A stretch of DNA of 6,127 bases from Acidobacteriota bacterium (GTDB lineage Bacteria; Acidobacteriota; Terriglobia; Acidiferrales; UBA7541): NCBI GenBank assembly GCA_003153585.1, contig PLZZ01000170.1, positions 6,756 to 12,882 of the forward strand, in the 5' to 3' direction. Position numbers and translations under genes: made by a program. Shown one piece after another: positions 3,958 to 6,127 of this stretch (position 1 is its first letter; every line of letters starts with the position of its first letter). A model generated the notes under the pieces. That model was given only the letters and a program-made list of their open reading frames with translations. It had not been told where the DNA came from and did no database searches.

Positions 3958-6127
3958 AAAAGGCTGGTAGGATCGACGTCAACAATCACGGCAGTATCTG
4001 GAATTTTCTTGGCGTCGCAGAAATCCAACGCGCCGCTGAGAGCCAGAGACAGAGCCGAACGTTTGGGCGACTTCAGCACAAATTGAAAGCGGTAGTCCTT
4101 GCGCAGGCGCGCGAGCGGCGCTGCGGCCGGACCCAGAATTTTGACGCCGCGATTTTCGAACGGAGCGAAATAACCTGCCAGCGCCCTCGACCATCGGATC
4201 GCGTTTTCAATTTTGCGATCCCGCACTAGCACGCTGGCCAGCGCCGTGAATGGCGGGTAGTGAAGCATCCGACGGAAGTGCGCTTCCTTTTCGTAAAATG
4301 AAACGTAATCCTGCCGCACGGCGAGCTGGATGGCGTAATGCTCCGGGTAATAGGTTTCTACCAGGACTTCGCCGGCAAGTTCGCCGCGACCCGCGCGTCC
4401 GGCTACTTGTGTGAGCAGCTGGAAGGTTCTTTCGGCTGCTCGGAAATCCGGCCGACCCAGCGCGAGATCCGCCGCAACCACGCCAACCAGAGTCACGCGC
4501 TGGAAATCGTGACCCTTTGCGACCATTTGCGTTCCGACGAGAATATCCAATTCGCCATCTGCAAACGCGCCGAGCACCTGCTGGTATTCGCGTTTCGTGC
4601 GAACGGTGTCGCGATCGAGCCGGGCGATGCGCGCAGAAGGAAACTTTTCTCTCAGGTATTCTTCCACGCGCTCGGCTCCGTCGCCGACGAAATACATGTA
4701 CTCGCCATTGCACTTCGGACATTTCTTCGGCGGACGAATTGCATAACCGCAGTAGTGGCATTCCAGACGCTGGCGGCTTTTATGATAGGTCAGCGCGATG
4801 CTGCAATTTTCGCATTGCACGAATGCGCCGCAACTGCGGCAAAGAAGCGACCAGGAATAGCCACGGCGGTTGATCAACACCATTGCTTGCGTTTTTTCTT
4901 CCAGCCGCAGCGCAATCGCCGCGCGCAAGGATTCAGAAACGGGCGCCGCCTTGTGCTGTTGACGAAATTCTTCGCGCAAGTCCACAACGCGGACATCTGC
5001 GAGAGGTCGATTCTCGACGCGCGAGGTCAACTCGAGCAGCTGATATTTCCCTGAGCGCGCGTTGTGGTAGGTTTCGAGCGAAGGAGTGGCCGAACCGAGA
5101 AGCGCCACTGCTCCCTCCAGCCTTGCGCGATACACGGCAACGTCGCGGCCGTTGTACCGTGGAGTTTCTTCCTGCTTGTAGCTGGTTTCCTGCTCTTCGT
5201 CGACGATGATCAAGCCAAGATTTTCGAGCGGTGCAAAAACAGCGGAGCGCGTTCCAACCACGATGCTGGCTTGCCCGTGCCGCACGCGCCACCACTCGCG
5301 AGCGCGCTCCACATCCGGCAAGCCGCTGTGCAACACCGCTACCGTTTCGCCGAACCGCGCGCGCACCAGGCGGCCAACCCACAAAGTCAGCGCAATTTCA
5401 GGAACCAGCACGATGGCCGTCTTCCCGCGCGAAATCGCTGCCTCGATTGCGCCGAGGTAAACTTCCGTCTTGCCGCTGCCGGTGACGCCGTGAAGCAGTC
5501 CCGCCGCGAATTTCCCGGCCACGAGCCAGCGCCAAATCTCAGCAAGAGCCAGCTTCTGCTCCGCATTCAATATATTGGTAGGCGGAGCGAAATCCGTATC
5601 CCAGGAATCTTCTTCCACAGTGAGGGGCTCTTCCCAAGTAAGTACCCGGCCTTGCTTTTCCAGGCGATGGATGACTGCGCGTGACACTTGCGCCTTTTTC
5701 GTCAAGAGTGCCAGAGGCAGCGGCCCGCGCGTCGCAGTGAGGACCTCGCGAACCGCTTCCTCGGCGGCATTTGCGGCTGGCTCTTGCTTGGCGGGATTCC
5801 AGGCGACGATTTTGTGTGAGCGCGTTTTGCGCCGGTGCACCATGTCCCGGGCCGCCAGGTAACCGCGGCGAACGAATCTTTCCGCGGCAGCTTCGCCGCC
5901 TGGCAATCGGCGCACGGCGGCGGATTGGATCGCGCCGATTTTTTCGCCGGTGCCGACGAATCGGCGCAAGAACTCCAGTTCGCTGCTTTCAACGTCCGTG
6001 TTCTCGGCGCCGGCGGCGGGCTCTTCGAAATATGCGCGCCCAGAATCCGTCAGCCAGTATTCGCGATCGTGCCGCAGCTCGATTTCCGGAGGAAGCATCG
6101 CGCGGAACGTTTCGCCGATGGGCGCGA
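3954..6127 (-). CDS. priA: Replication restart primosomal helicase PriA (N-terminus outside the window)
   Basis: PriA binds stalled forks and D-loops, unwinds the lagging strand and reloads the replicative helicase. The frame is open to the right edge: residues before the Met at 6098 read APIGETFRA and match the end of the family's 3'-DNA-binding domain (PIGDVLFHALP in E. coli), so that Met is internal and roughly 80-100 residues are missing. 723 residues are visible. Numbering from the internal Met: a winged-helix-like part at about 110-160, Walker A GVTGSGKT 204-211, LVPEIALTLW 231-240, the Walker B box as DEEQ 300-303 (usually DEEH), GSATPSLET 335-343, eight zinc-binding cysteines in four CxxC pairs (420/423, 429/432, 447/450, 460/463), motif V VGTQMVAKGHDF 521-532, motif VI QVAGRAGRG 564-572, and the C-terminal DVDPTSLF. 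It ends tail to tail with the permease, the stop codons overlapping, with no terminator visible. Confidence 0.97.
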   Translation of the reverse strand, partial: APIGETFRAMLPPEIELRHDREYWLTDSGRAYFEEPAAGAENTDVESSELEFLRRFVGTGEKIGAIQSAAVRRLPGGEAAAERFVRRGYLAARDMVHRRKTRSHKIVAWNPAKQEPAANAAEEAVREVLTATRGPLPLALLTKKAQVSRAVIHRLEKQGRVLTWEEPLTVEEDSWDTDFAPPTNILNAEQKLALAEIWRWLVAGKFAAGLLHGVTGSGKTEVYLGAIEAAISRGKTAIVLVPEIALTLWVGRLVRARFGETVAVLHSGLPDVERAREWWRVRHGQASIVVGTRSAVFAPLENLGLIIVDEEQETSYKQEETPRYNGRDVAVYRARLEGAVALLGSATPSLETYHNARSGKYQLLELTSRVENRPLADVRVVDLREEFRQQHKAAPVSESLRAAIALRLEEKTQAMVLINRRGYSWSLLCRSCGAFVQCENCSIALTYHKSRQRLECHYCGYAIRPPKKCPKCNGEYMYFVGDGAERVEEYLREKFPSARIARLDRDTVRTKREYQQVLGAFADGELDILVGTQMVAKGHDFQRVTLVGVVAADLALGRPDFRAAERTFQLLTQVAGRAGRGELAGEVLVETYYPEHYAIQLAVRQDYVSFYEKEAHFRRMLHYPPFTALASVLVRDRKIENAIRWSRALAGYFAPFENRGVKILGPAAAPLARLRKDYRFQFVLKSPKRSALSLALSGALDFCDAKKIPDTAVIVDVDPTSLF

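Noticed and set aside
4338..5684. Two long plus-strand open frames (238 and 206 residues) antisense to priA
   Set aside because: priA on the other strand carries every expected motif across this whole stretch. The antisense products have low-complexity, motif-free sequence and no ribosome binding site of note.
1..6127. A defence, mobile or otherwise novel multi-gene system
   Set aside because: All six genes belong to well-known families. There is no integrase, transposase, toxin-antitoxin pair, repeat array or attachment site, and no abrupt change of composition between genes.

Overview
This window looks like a stretch of an ordinary bacterial chromosome from a Gram-negative organism of moderately high G+C. 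The style of several proteins (the adaptor N-terminus, the short Dcd, the EGY-like site-2 protease) suggests Acidobacteriota, class Terriglobia. That placement is an inference from remembered family resemblance, not from a search. There are no RNA genes, insertion sequences, CRISPR arrays, phage genes or long repeats. Codon use and protein families look vertically inherited.

Layout, left to right. (1) Positions 1-209, minus strand: the N-terminus of an inner-membrane-anchored HlyD/MacA-type efflux adaptor, running off the left edge. (2) 210-424: a gene-free stretch holding a hairpin just after dcd and the leader of the adaptor gene. (3) 425-979, minus: dcd, dCTP deaminase. (4) 980-1157: a divergent control region with a good sigma70-type promoter for the HU gene and a 13-bp palindrome that may control dcd. 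(5) 1158-1457, plus: an HU/IHF-family DNA-binding protein, best read from a GTG start. (6) 1536-2531, plus: a multi-pass site-2 protease (M50). (7) 2596-3957, plus: an APC-superfamily amino acid transporter, probably co-transcribed with the protease. (8) 3954-6127, minus: most of priA, the replication-restart helicase, whose N-terminus lies beyond the right edge.

The genes do not form one pathway. dcd (dUTP supply for dTMP), HU (chromosome architecture) and priA (restart of stalled forks) are DNA-maintenance housekeeping genes. The protease and permease are membrane proteins. The only likely operon is protease-permease. The permease and priA meet tail to tail with overlapping stop codons and no terminator between them.

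I looked for an undescribed system and did not find one. The points worth a second look are modest: the palindrome centred in a candidate dcd promoter spacer, a four-codon minicistron before the permease, the 4-nt convergent overlap with priA, and two unusual helicase-motif residues in PriA (DEEQ instead of DEEH, and LTLW where LTPQ is usual).
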